The notes: generated from the letters alone by a model not told the origin. Counted from the first letter of the stretch, positions 9,161 to 16,589 are shown. The stretch: 39,605 nucleotides of DNA from CAYUAI01 sp964442745 (GCA_964442745.1 CAYUAI010000033.1:1-39605); one strand, 5' to 3'. Numbers and translations are program-made.

Positions 9161-9400
9161 GCAGGGAACGAGGGCATTGTTGATATGGATTGCAGTGAGG
9201 TCGATACCGGTTTCGGCCACTGGGCTGGCCGCGTATGTCGTCGTCCCTATTGATAATATTGATAGGGTGACTGGCAACAAAACAAAAAATAATTTAGCCC
9301 AGCTAGCTGAGCTTATTATGGGCTGATTGTTAATCAAATAAAGAAAAAGTGATAGGACACTTTGAGTCTTTACCCGACGATGGATTACTGTGTAATTCAT
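5813..9400 (-). CDS. Giant secreted 48-haem cytochrome c
   Basis: The 1195-residue product has an unusually long signal sequence: about 35 mixed residues, then a hydrophobic core and a likely cleavage after TYA near residue 57. I count 47 CxxCH motifs plus a final CDAAGCH (CxxxxCH), giving 48 predicted haems from residue 80 to the C-terminus. Almost every motif is written H-x6-C-x2-C-H, so each haem has its own upstream His, consistent with bis-His ligation. Two module types alternate: A (DHNEVxGxC..CHN) and B (HIxTSxxCxACHxxxxWxP), about 46 residues per pair. The role is presumably periplasmic or extracellular electron transfer or storage. I see no porin or quinol-oxidising partner beside it. 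I chose the ATG at 9400 (GGGGTGGG upstream) over a GTG three codons earlier. It is transcribed alone, with tandem hairpins after it. Confidence 0.95.
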   Translation of the reverse strand: MNYTVIHRRVKTQSVLSLFLYLINNQPIISSASWAKLFFVLLPVTLSILSIGTTTYAASPVAETGIDLTAIHINNALVPCFTCHHNQSTPGKNQSHIPASNNCQSCHTPYAWDVVNQIDHLETIGPCEDCHNNQLALGKVATHLTTTDNCSACHNIRHWQLTQGIDHQHTLGTCANCHNNIVAKGIPSMHPSSNNDCEACHDSSSWIPTTAASQLSSIARNKIGGRIKLLFDHETTTDRCINCHNVSNQTTTTFKSANHIATSDTCDSCHVVLTWTPAKIVNHDEVIGTCVDCHNNSVARGKPNTHINASNNCQACHSSFTFTPILKVEHNEVVGSCIDCHNGALLTGKNETHVGSSNECSTCHNTVSWLAGTTIDHTQVTGTCITCHNSAKAGGKPSYHVASSDVCDACHNTSIWRVITVVDHNEILGECVNCHKGGFAPGKSATHIPSTSQCKACHSTTSWIPATVVDHAEVRGACSQCHNGIRAPGFPSIHIPTTAECNTCHSTTQWPRTTTLFDHTGLTNDCSTCHDGIAAAGKTQAHIPSTKLCETCHTNTGWVPATAVDHTQVVGDCIDCHNGTVAPGKSTSHVKSSDKCVACHKPTGWTPAIKVDHAEIIGTCLDCHNNTIETISPTHIPITGNCDGCHTNIAWTPIKTVNHDQVNTACINCHNGTITIGKSSTHVKTSDVCDACHTPLGWTPLQSFSHNEIRGVCEDCHNKTIGVATAKPNTHLPTNDQCGDCHQATVWTAINFDHSQVVAPCITCHNNRDAPGMPNGHIPASDVCSGCHSPIAWHTIINVDHNEVLGACVNCHDGLQASGPSANHVPTTSACEACHTPASWYQIPFVDHNEVRGVCSECHNGRKALGRNNGHITTSSVCEACHSPLGWSPAIAVDHNEVLLACNGCHNRTIGHIASSDSCSICHSTSQWLPALVVDHNEVRGNCENCHNGLLAPAKTTNHVQTRAPCGACHSTALWIPLVGMDHSGVSNNCISCHDGFSAIGKTRNHIATSDRCDRCHTTAGWSPVTMVDHLEITGRCQNCHNGFIAQTKSAVHVNSSEVCDACHNTIAWSQILRIDHTQMFGACIDCHFKPVGHVNTSNLCEACHTPQRWIPATTVDHNEVRGVCSGCHNTSAQHISSTTLCEACHALPRWIPAVTVDHNNILGTCSRCHPLPADHDPTGGAACDAAGCHNTTAW

Positions 9401-9909
9401 TTTACCCACCCCACATCTAGATCTATGTTTGTTTTTTTATATTGAATAAAATTCCGAAAAATATATGTCGCTAACGCTTACAAAAACATCGAGTTGATTG
9501 GTGGTAGTGACTATATTGTTCTTGTTGTTATTATATGTTCATATCGCACGACAGAGGCTGAGTTGCATCATTCACGATAAATTTTTAAACTAAAGGTACT
9601 CAGTTTTTATCTAAGATTTGTCGGGAAAAAACCATTACAAAGCAATAGGCTATGTTTTTATGAAATCTAGCTTTAGGGATAAACGTCAGCAATCGATCGA
9701 CTATGGCAGTAGATTTTTTGGTGGCTTTTATTTTAATAGGATGTATTAATGACATGAAATCCTGCCCCACACTGAATCAAAAATTAATTATTTGTTTTAT
9801 TTTTAGTATTTCTTCTTATAAAATTGTTGACCTTTTGCATGCGAATGTCAATGTAACGAAAGAAAAAATGTTTTTAATTTAAGCTATTTTTATACGGTTT
9901 ATGATGTTG
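9401..9909. other. Intergenic region upstream of the giant cytochrome
   Basis: This AT-rich stretch must hold the promoter of the minus-strand cytochrome gene, but I find no convincing -35/-10 pair. A plus-strand reading frame at 9754-9882 (42 codons, starting MKSCPTLNQKL, with a short hydrophobic run) is the only candidate small gene; its ribosome binding site is weak and I do not call it. Confidence 0.4.
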
Positions 9910-10248
9910 TTAGGCAAATACATCGACGCCAAATAATTGTTGAATATTCTCTTTTTTTTCGAAGTCATGGTGTTCATTATAAGATTGGATGGCGTATGAT
10001 AGGCTGTAATTTGTTGGCTGCTGCCGATTTTTCAGTGCATCTTGATAGCTGTTGTTGGTCGTCACGAGTTTGATGGAATGAAGGGTTTCTGGGGTTGTTC
10101 CTGTTTTAGCACTTTCCTGAATAGCTGGGTTTGGGGGACGAGCGGGGTTTAACTCCGTGTTGTGACTAAAGGACTTGTCCGTTGTTCGTGTACTATTTGC
10201 TGGAGGCGGTTGTGCAGACGTTGTTCGATTTATGGTTATTATTGTCAT
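9910..10248 (-). CDS. Small protein with a conserved-looking C-terminal tail
   Basis: The 112-residue product has no signal peptide or membrane segment. The N-terminal half is low-complexity and polar, rich in Thr, Asn and Pro, and probably disordered. The last 35 residues look structured: SYAIQSYNEHHDFEKKENIQ, then QLFGVDVFA at the C-terminus. A tail of the form Q-L-hydrophobic-G-hydrophobic-D-hydrophobic at the extreme C-terminus is reminiscent of small uncharacterised proteins in other gammaproteobacteria, but I cannot name a family or function. It starts at the ATG at 10248 with only a weak ribosome binding site. It stands alone between long non-coding gaps, on the same strand as its neighbours. 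Confidence 0.6.
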   Translation of the reverse strand: MTIITINRTTSAQPPPANSTRTTDKSFSHNTELNPARPPNPAIQESAKTGTTPETLHSIKLVTTNNSYQDALKNRQQPTNYSLSYAIQSYNEHHDFEKKENIQQLFGVDVFA

Positions 10249-10740
10249 AGCTGCACTTTAAACTGATTGGTCGGCTTTGAATATGGCTGGTACGAATTGA
10301 CTATTCGTAAAATTAGAAAGGGAACGTCAAATCCCTTTATTCTCCCATATGGCCCATATAGTAAGGCGCCATCGTTAGAATAGACTGGAAATTTGCGTTC
10401 CCACTTGAGTTGACAAAATCTAATGTGTCTTAACTCATTTATTCATTAAACACGGATGGTGTTTATTGTGTTTGGTATGCCAAAACTACGATATTTGAAT
10501 AAAATTCAAAAGAGTATCGTTAGTGACCCCCTTACTGTTAAGTTGAGAAAAAACGTAATCTAACAAACAATAAAAAAGAAACCTAATAGGATACTTGCAT
10601 TGCAAATCACGAAGACTTCACAATACCCCTGATGAAAATTTTACATTCATCATTGGCAATGATAGTAATGGTTTTCATGTATGTCCAGTTAAGTTTTATA
10701 TGTCCGTTTATGTCTTAAACGTGAAGTGGCCTTATCTTGG
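10249..10740. other. Intergenic region, no gene seen
   Basis: About 490 bases separate the small protein gene from the pentapeptide gene. Only frames of about 35 codons exist, for example at 10456-10563 plus, without a supporting ribosome binding site. No strong hairpin or promoter was found. Confidence 0.4.
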
Positions 10741-11925
10741 CTAAAATACCGCAAATTCCAAATGATTTACCTGTGCCAAACCTTTGACGGTATCTAAATG
10801 TAAGGCATCCGTTAAAATGGCATGTTTAAGGTTTGCCCCGCTAAAATCTGATCGATGTAGATCCGCCCGTTGCAAATTTGCATCGGTTAAGTTAGCCATG
10901 GTCAGTTGGGTCCATTTCATCACGGCGGATGTCAGGTCGGCGCTGGTTAGGTTTGCTCGGGTAAACGATGCTTTGGATAGATTGGCATGTTGTAAGTTAG
11001 CATGACTTAGGTTTGACCAATTTAATTGGGCTAAGGAAAGATTAGCGTCGATAAAACGACTGTGACTGAGGTTGGCTTCGGTCAGTTGGGCTTCGCGTAA
11101 ATCCGCTTGATGGAAATCATTGTTAGATGCATCGCTTTGTTCTAGTTTGATACCGATGAGTGAGGCGTTGGAAAATTGACTCTGGTGTATTGTCGCATGA
11201 CGAAAGTCAGCCGTGCGCAAATCTCCCTGGTTAAATACACTATTATCTATTTTGGTATAAGAAAAATTGGCTTTAAATAAATAGCTTGCGGATAGGTCGA
11301 TATTGTTCAGTTCGCTACCTAAAAAGTTTGCGTTGCGTAAATCGAGATTAGCCAATGTTGATCGATTAAGACTTGTATACTGAATATTCAAATGGTTGGC
11401 TTTGCTGGTTTGCACCTGACTGTCGGTGATTTTTGAGTCCGTGAAGCTCGCATAGGATAAGTTACTATTGATGAAACGCACATGGGATAATTGCACATTG
11501 GAAAACCGAGTCGTATTGAAATTGACGTTATCAAAGGAGCAATGAATAAATGTTGTATCGCGAATGGATGCACTGGAAAAGTCAATATTTTTAAATGTGA
11601 CGTTGTTGAATTCGATATTATTGAGTTGTGATTTTTTGAGATTTAGCTGGGTCAGATTTGATGAATGAATCTTGATGTCCGTCAGGTGACTTTCCGAGAA
11701 GTCAACATGCTCGATGTTTTTCTGCTGGAGTGTCACATTAAAAATGTGCCGTTTGGCTAAGCTTAATGGCGCGGTGTCTTGGGCATGAGCGTTTTGTATG
11801 TCAAGTTGTTGTAATAATTGTTGTTGGCTGACTTGTGGTAAATTCGCATTATTTTGGGTCGTCCAATGTGCGCAACTGCTTAAATAAAAAAGACTAACAA
11901 AGCTAAACAGGTATTTTCTCATCAT
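10741..11925 (-). CDS. Pentapeptide-repeat lipoprotein (second of a tandem pair)
   Basis: The 394-residue product has a lipoprotein signal with lipobox LSSC (Cys18), a linker of about 45 residues, then around 60 pentapeptide repeats of the A(D/N)LXX/xxFxx type to near the C-terminus (for example ANLTSADLTSAVMKWTQLTM). Pentapeptide repeats fold as a right-handed quadrilateral beta-helix; the molecular role is not predictable from the repeat. The N-terminal half departs more from the consensus, with many Ile, Ser and Asn, than the C-terminal half. It lies 63 bases downstream of a similar lipoprotein gene in the same direction and ends in a similar way (FAVF against NAIF), so the two look like duplicates. 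It is probably anchored in the outer membrane, facing the periplasm or the surface. Confidence 0.9.
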   Translation of the reverse strand: MMRKYLFSFVSLFYLSSCAHWTTQNNANLPQVSQQQLLQQLDIQNAHAQDTAPLSLAKRHIFNVTLQQKNIEHVDFSESHLTDIKIHSSNLTQLNLKKSQLNNIEFNNVTFKNIDFSSASIRDTTFIHCSFDNVNFNTTRFSNVQLSHVRFINSNLSYASFTDSKITDSQVQTSKANHLNIQYTSLNRSTLANLDLRNANFLGSELNNIDLSASYLFKANFSYTKIDNSVFNQGDLRTADFRHATIHQSQFSNASLIGIKLEQSDASNNDFHQADLREAQLTEANLSHSRFIDANLSLAQLNWSNLSHANLQHANLSKASFTRANLTSADLTSAVMKWTQLTMANLTDANLQRADLHRSDFSGANLKHAILTDALHLDTVKGLAQVNHLEFAVF

Positions 11926-11988
11926 GGTATCGTGTTGATTTATCAGTTATCTTTTCATATTTATCGGTGATGTATTCAATTATACCAT

Positions 11989-13161
11989 TTAAAAAATTGC
12001 ATTGTTCACATTATCCGCATTATCTAAGCCGATCGCTAAGTCGATATTTTTTGCTCTTTGGAAGTTGGCTTGATCAATATTTGCATCAGAGAACTTGGTT
12101 TGATATAAGTCTGCGTTTTGAAAATTGGCTTTTTGCAAATCGGTATTGGTGAGATCAGTTTGGTATAGTCTTGCATTTTTGAAGCTGGCTTGTTGTAGTG
12201 AGGCTCTGGTTAATACAGCACCGGTTAGATCGGAGTGAAGCAGCCGAGCCTTTTGCATTTTTGCTTGGGTGAATTGAGTATTGCGCAGCTTAGCATTCGT
12301 GAAGTTGGCGGCCGCCGCTTCCACATCACTCAGATTTGCATTTGATAAATTAGCGCCACTGAAATTTGTCTCTGTCAGGATTGCTTTGGTGAGGTTAATT
12401 TCCGATAAGTTAGCATTTTCCAGGGTGGCATTGGCAAACAAAGTGCGTTGGGCTTCTACATTGTTTAGCTTGGCGTGGCTCAAATCAGCACGGCTAAAGT
12501 CACTTTTGAAAAAAATACTTCCTTCAAAGTTAACGCCATTAAATATAGACCCTGTGCCAATCATAAAACTTAAATCGGAGTATTCGAGGTTCGATTGGGA
12601 AAAATCGGAACGAATGATCTTAGCTTCTACTAAGTTGACGTTTTGTAAGTTTGCCTTTTCCAGTAAAGATTCGATCACTGTGATTTTGCCAAGGTTGGAT
12701 GAGCTGAAATTTGTTTGAATCAAGGTTGATCGGTCGATGATGGCACTTTCCAGGTTGGCTTCTGATAGATTGGCACCGCTTAGGTTCGAATTTTTTATCA
12801 TTGCACCGGTGAGTATAGCGCCACTTAAATCAGCATTCTGTAAATTGACATTTTGTAACGTTGCATAGGAGAGATTGGCATCACGTAAGTTGACGCCGGT
12901 CAGTGTTGAGGCGGTTATGTTAGTACGATATAGATAAGCGCCAGCCATGTTTATTTTTTTGAAATCGGTATTAGTAAGATCGAGACCGGCGAGGTTAGCT
13001 TTCACTAAATTGGTACCGGTATTTATTTGGTTGAGAATTTGTCTTACTTTTGCAATTGTGATTGGTTCACCGGCATCGGGATTGTCTGGAATGTGGGTGC
13101 AAGCGGATAAAGCCAGAAAACAGCTTATCCAAACCAAGAATGGACGTCTATTTTGAAACAT
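11989..13161 (-). CDS. Pentapeptide-repeat lipoprotein (first of a tandem pair)
   Basis: The 390-residue product has a signal ending in the lipobox LSAC (Cys21), a short helical linker (ITIAKVRQILNQI), then about 60 near-canonical pentapeptides such as ANLAGLDLTNTDFKKINMAG, ending in DNVNNAIF. The repeats predict a long, rod-like beta-helix attached to a membrane by its lipid. I chose the ATG at 13161 because AGGAAA lies upstream; a TTG one codon earlier is also open. The gene starts 45 bases after tsaB and is followed 63 bases later by its paralogue, so the three probably form one transcript. A functional link with tsaB is not implied by this. Beta-helix mimics of DNA (Qnr/MfpA type) are cytoplasmic, so a lipoprotein should act differently. 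Confidence 0.92.
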   Translation of the reverse strand: MFQNRRPFLVWISCFLALSACTHIPDNPDAGEPITIAKVRQILNQINTGTNLVKANLAGLDLTNTDFKKINMAGAYLYRTNITASTLTGVNLRDANLSYATLQNVNLQNADLSGAILTGAMIKNSNLSGANLSEANLESAIIDRSTLIQTNFSSSNLGKITVIESLLEKANLQNVNLVEAKIIRSDFSQSNLEYSDLSFMIGTGSIFNGVNFEGSIFFKSDFSRADLSHAKLNNVEAQRTLFANATLENANLSEINLTKAILTETNFSGANLSNANLSDVEAAAANFTNAKLRNTQFTQAKMQKARLLHSDLTGAVLTRASLQQASFKNARLYQTDLTNTDLQKANFQNADLYQTKFSDANIDQANFQRAKNIDLAIGLDNADNVNNAIF

Positions 13162-13206
13162 CAATGTTTTCCTAGTTAACGATAAAAACCAGTATACGGT
13201 TGCGAG

Positions 13207-13884
13207 TTATGTATTGCGTACCACCTCATTTCGGACGTATGACGGTACTGCTTGTTCTGGATTGATGAATTTACCTTGTTTGAAAAGGTCGGTACCCAGC
13301 GTTGCAATGTCCATAGCGTTGGGAAAGCATTGCTTGTACCAGGTTTCCAGTTGGTCGTTATATTTTTCTTCAAAAATGGTGGCGTACCGATCCCAGCCAC
13401 TGCCAACCCCAACAAATGATTGGTTGAGCAGCACAGGGGTTTGCTTAGGTTTGATCACCACTTCAGATCCCACTAATTGTGCTAGCGGTTTGTCATTGCA
13501 TTCATATACGGCCCAGTACACTTCATCCATGCGGGCATCAAAGGCACTGACGATTCGTTTTTTTCCATGTTGTCGGTGGATGCCTTGTGCTATGGCGGCT
13601 AACGATGAGATAGGAATCACAGGCAGATCTGCCGCAAAGGCGAGTCCTTGAGCGATACTGACTGCGATTCTAACGCCGGTGAAGGCACCAGGGCCGCAAC
13701 CAAAGGCGATCGCATCAAGTCCGCTGAGTTTTTGTTCTGCCTGCGATAATAGCTGTTGGCACATGGGTAAAATAAGTTCGGTATGTTGCCGAGGGGCGAT
13801 TTTAAAATCCACCAGATAATGGCCGTTAAGGAATAGCGCGGCAGAACACGCTTCTGTTGATGTTTCGATGGCGAGTAGTTTCAC
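13207..13884 (-). CDS. tsaB: tRNA threonylcarbamoyladenosine biosynthesis protein TsaB
   Basis: TsaB (YeaZ) pairs with TsaD and works with TsaE and TsaC to make the t6A modification at position 37 of tRNAs decoding ANN codons. The 225-residue product is full length and shows the ASKHA-fold signatures: N-terminal LAIETSTEACSAAL, and FGCGPGAFTGVRIAVSIAQG around residues 61-80, which forms the dimerisation helix region. TsaB lacks kinase activity and acts as a scaffold. The start is GTG at 13884, which places MKLLAIETS where other TsaB proteins begin. No tsaD or tsaE is in the window. It is the first gene of a probable transcript with the two pentapeptide lipoproteins, an unusual pairing. Confidence 0.96.
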   Translation of the reverse strand: MKLLAIETSTEACSAALFLNGHYLVDFKIAPRQHTELILPMCQQLLSQAEQKLSGLDAIAFGCGPGAFTGVRIAVSIAQGLAFAADLPVIPISSLAAIAQGIHRQHGKKRIVSAFDARMDEVYWAVYECNDKPLAQLVGSEVVIKPKQTPVLLNQSFVGVGSGWDRYATIFEEKYNDQLETWYKQCFPNAMDIATLGTDLFKQGKFINPEQAVPSYVRNEVVRNT

Positions 13885-14088
13885 GTCAATTAACCTATTT
13901 TCAATATGTATACTTTAGGGTGTTAGCGAGGATAATACGTGGTTTGTTGTTTGTCTTCCATGAAAAAAAATGAGCTGACGGTGCTTGGAAAGAGAGGATA
14001 ATATACTCGTGCCGAATCACTGTTGAGTATCGAGAGTGTTTAATTTTTGCTCATTAATGGGTTGAGAAACTTCGGTTTAGGCAGTAGG

Positions 14089-14583
14089 CTATTCTGTCTG
14101 GTTTCGAGGGATAATCAAGCCATTTGTTTGACACCAAACAAGATTGGCTATTTTTTTGAATTTTGCAACCGATATGGCGCCGCGTTTGCTTCGTTTCGAG
14201 GGTTGGCTATTTTCTGCTTCTTTAATGATCACGTCTCGCTTAGCTTCATAGAGCTCGGTGGCCTGGTATTCTTCATTCATGATCACAACCACGAGATAAT
14301 CCCAGGTTTGTTCGAGCTTGAGTTGGCCAATGCGCTGTCCAGATTTTTTTCCATCAAAAATGACACGTCCTTTAATTTGAAATCGCTTTCCTTGGTGTCG
14401 TGTTTGACCGATGGCGTTATAGCCAGCGCTGGGGTCTTTCACGAGTTCCAAGCCTAAAATATGAGCTGCATCGAATTCCGCGATTTCACTGCTGATACCT
14501 AGCGGTTTACCCGTTGTTTTGCGATATTCTGTGGCGAGTGTGCGAGCCTGAGAGATTAGTTTTTCTGTCGAATATAAACTCAT
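14089..14583 (-). CDS. DUF6998-like protein, possible PD-(D/E)XK fold
   Basis: The 164-residue cytoplasmic product has no signal or membrane segment. The core reads EIAEFDAAHILGLEL, then a glycine-rich turn (AGYNAIGQT), then GKRFQIKGRVIF. An acidic helix followed by a Q-x-K strand is the layout of restriction-endonuclease-like (PD-(D/E)XK) folds and resembles proteins grouped under DUF6998. That placement is from memory and moderate. A strand YLVVVIMNEEY follows, then a basic region with SKRSKRG that could contact nucleic acid. The function is unknown; a role as a nuclease or inactive relative is inference. It starts at the ATG at 14583 with a weak ribosome binding site and lies about 200 bases from tsaB without a clear operon partner. 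Confidence 0.7.
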   Translation of the reverse strand: MSLYSTEKLISQARTLATEYRKTTGKPLGISSEIAEFDAAHILGLELVKDPSAGYNAIGQTRHQGKRFQIKGRVIFDGKKSGQRIGQLKLEQTWDYLVVVIMNEEYQATELYEAKRDVIIKEAENSQPSKRSKRGAISVAKFKKIANLVWCQTNGLIIPRNQTE

Positions 14584-14706
14584 AACATTAGCAAGATATT
14601 CATTGAAATGATAATAATTATACTCAAACTATAGTATAGGTTGGACGAAGGTGGGATGCGAAACCGGGAAGTCTATTGCGTAGCCATTTCTTGTTATGTT
14701 ATGGGG

Positions 14707-14946
14707 TTATAATCTGCGCGAGTAAACAGATAAGAGTATGTGCGGCGATATTTTGGCCATAAGGTGTTTCGGCGCGTACATCATCAACGGTGCTTGTATT
14801 TTGATAATCCCGTTGCTGAGAACGAAGGCGGGAGTTGATGCTCTCCGCCTTGCAAAGGCTGGAATAAATGAGAATGAAGCGAGCAAGGCTCCATAAGCAA
14901 ATAATATCTTACTTGTGGTTTTTGCTTGTCTATTCCAGAAGTACAT
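14707..14946 (-). pseudogene. Short doubtful reading frame, possibly frameshifted
   Basis: A 79-codon frame starts with MYFWNRQAKTTSKILFAYG and is unlike any protein I know. From about 14870 to 14706 the same strand has another open frame with a more protein-like composition (AESINSRLRSQQRDYQNTST, then DDVRAETPYGQNIAAHTLIC). The two could be parts of one decayed gene, or the segment could be a non-coding repeated sequence. I cannot tell which. No good ribosome binding site was seen. Confidence 0.25.
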
Positions 14947-14966
14947 GCGAGTCCATTCGCTTAGTA

Positions 14967-15434
14967 TTATTGATAAGGTCTTGATGACACGAGCGCTGCT
15001 ATATCATTAACATTGATTTCCATATTTTCAATTTTAGCGAGTATTTCATAATCCATTTTATTGTTATCTGACACATTATACCGTCCGATTCCCCGTAATT
15101 CTCGAATTGCCGCCGTTGCTGCTCGGCGGTTTAATTTATTTTTAAGTTGTTCGTTATTCTCTGCAAGTCGTTTCACACGCTTGATGGGATGCTTAGATGA
15201 AACAGACAATCGAGAAAGCCAGCCGGTTTTACTTTTATACTTTACTTTAAACCAATGATTATTTTTAGCGATAGACTCTACTTTTTGCCCTTTACTTATT
15301 CTCTCAATGGTGGCGGAATCAAATGATGGTTCGGACATAATTCTTGCTTTTGCGCTGAGCACATATAAAAAATTATCCGCATTTGATGTGAAGGGTAAAA
15401 GAAAACAAATGACAAAAAATAAGAAATTTTTCAT
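14967..15434 (-). CDS. Secreted SH3b-domain protein
   Basis: The 155-residue product has a classical signal peptide (MKNFLFFVICFLLPFTSNAD, cleaved near residue 19) followed by one bacterial SH3 domain at about residues 22-82: NFLYVLSAKARIMSEPSFDS, then KGQKVESIAKNNHWFKVKY and GWLSRL. Such domains usually bind peptidoglycan or peptides in the periplasm. The remaining 70 residues contain a short basic helical stretch (RVKRLAENNEQLKNKLNRR) and no enzymatic domain. The ATG at 15434 is preceded by CAGGGGAAAATC, a good ribosome binding site. It seems to be a single gene. It may be a small periplasmic adaptor; the partner is unknown. Confidence 0.85.
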   Translation of the reverse strand: MKNFLFFVICFLLPFTSNADNFLYVLSAKARIMSEPSFDSATIERISKGQKVESIAKNNHWFKVKYKSKTGWLSRLSVSSKHPIKRVKRLAENNEQLKNKLNRRAATAAIRELRGIGRYNVSDNNKMDYEILAKIENMEINVNDIAALVSSRPYQ

Positions 15435-16169
15435 GATTTTCCCCTGGAGGTGTGAAGTTCTTAAACATAACTATCGGTCGTCGTGTTGGCAGCTTTAAGG
15501 TTTGCTTAACAATAATGCCATTGATGACAAGTTGATAACAGGTTTGCTGTGAACGCCTAAAGTGATTCGCTATGGGGGTATATGCTTAAGATGTGCCGTA
15601 GTTCAGAAAGTTATTTGCTATTCCGTATTAAAAAATACATTCATGCCATTGGTGATTTAAATATACTGCATATAGTTACAGTTATTTGTTTTCTATTCTA
15701 TCGGTTGTAAACTTTCGCCTTTAGGCGGAGCCGCTTTATATAGACTATCGGTGAACCAGATACGAGTTTTACGCATCGAAAGAATAAAGCTTGCAAGCGC
15801 TTGCTAGAATAGATTAAATAGAAATTATACGGTTAATCTCGGTATTGGACAGCCTATCATTTGATCTCGCTTGATCCTTGATTCTACAGAAATTTTTCTT
15901 CAGTCGGTAATACAACTAAGTATGACCTCCTTCAGAAAAACCCCTGTAAAATCAATTTTCTTCGCGATTTTCAAACGTTAGACCACTCAATGTCGGGTTA
16001 ATCGATGATATTAATCATAATAATGATGCGTTGGAAAACCGCCTTGCAGCGATATTAATTAACTATAAAGGTGAGATATTTCAATGCCTAAAAATATATG
16101 AGATACCATCCGATAGACTTGTTAACATGCGTGTTTAATCCTATGTCATAAATAAAGTGAGGTTATATT
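15435..16169. other. Long intergenic region with small palindromes
   Basis: About 735 bases between divergent genes show no convincing reading frame. Two short palindromes stand out: CGCCTTTAGGCG near 15717-15728, and an exact 12-bp palindrome GCAAGCGCTTGC at 15793-15804. Either could be an operator or remnant of a repetitive extragenic element. GTGAGG at 16157-16162 is the ribosome binding site of the Nudix gene that follows. Confidence 0.4.
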
Positions 16170-16589
16170 TTGGAGGTCAAAATTTTGTCGGCTGGCATTG
16201 TGGTGATTCGCAAAGTTGATAGCGACTATAGTTACTTATTGTTGCGTGCATTTAAGCATTGGGATTTCCCTAAAGGGATCGTGGAATTAGGTGAAACACC
16301 GCTCGATGGGGCTTGCCGGGAAGTGAAAGAGGAGTCCACTATCGAGCAACTCAATTTTAAATGGGGTTATGATTACCGGGAAACAGGTCCCTATGGTGCT
16401 GGAAAAATAGCTCGATACTACATCGCGGAAACCGACCAAAGCGAGGTAAGTTTGCCGATCAACCCTGAAATTGGTATTCCTGAACATGACGAATATCGGT
16501 GGGTGACTTATGGTGAAGGAAAATTATTGGTTTCTGCCCGCGTTCGTTCGGTGCTAAATTGGGCACAAAGTATCATAGAAAGTCATTGA
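16170..16589 (+). CDS. Nudix hydrolase (Ap4A hydrolase-like)
   Basis: The 139-residue product carries a Nudix box at residues 37-59: G-x5-E-x7-RE-x2-EE, read as GIVELGETPLDGACREVKEE. Nudix enzymes hydrolyse nucleoside diphosphates linked to another group. The FPKG just before the box, the GPYGAGKIARYYIAE strand and the overall length resemble asymmetric diadenosine tetraphosphatases, but substrate cannot be fixed by sequence. The start is a TTG at 16170: GTGAGG lies seven bases upstream, and the first beta strand (VKILSAGIVVIRK) begins directly after it, with no other suitable start codon. It is cytoplasmic and transcribed alone on the plus strand. Confidence 0.93.
   Translation: MEVKILSAGIVVIRKVDSDYSYLLLRAFKHWDFPKGIVELGETPLDGACREVKEESTIEQLNFKWGYDYRETGPYGAGKIARYYIAETDQSEVSLPINPEIGIPEHDEYRWVTYGEGKLLVSARVRSVLNWAQSIIESH

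Noticed and set aside
5725..9253. Many open frames on both strands inside the cytochrome gene
   Set aside because: They are by-products of the repetitive coding sequence, lack ribosome binding sites and give low-complexity translations.
5813..9400. Regular DNA periodicity resembling a CRISPR array
   Set aside because: The period of about 138 bases with degenerate copies follows the haem modules of one open reading frame; there are no identical short repeats and unique spacers.
9754..9882. A small plus-strand membrane peptide gene
   Set aside because: Only 42 codons, weak ribosome binding site and no known relative; left as a note in the intergenic entry.
12281..12718. A 145-codon plus-strand frame opposite a pentapeptide gene
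   Set aside because: It mirrors the pentapeptide repeat in antisense, which keeps the opposite strand open; no ribosome binding site.
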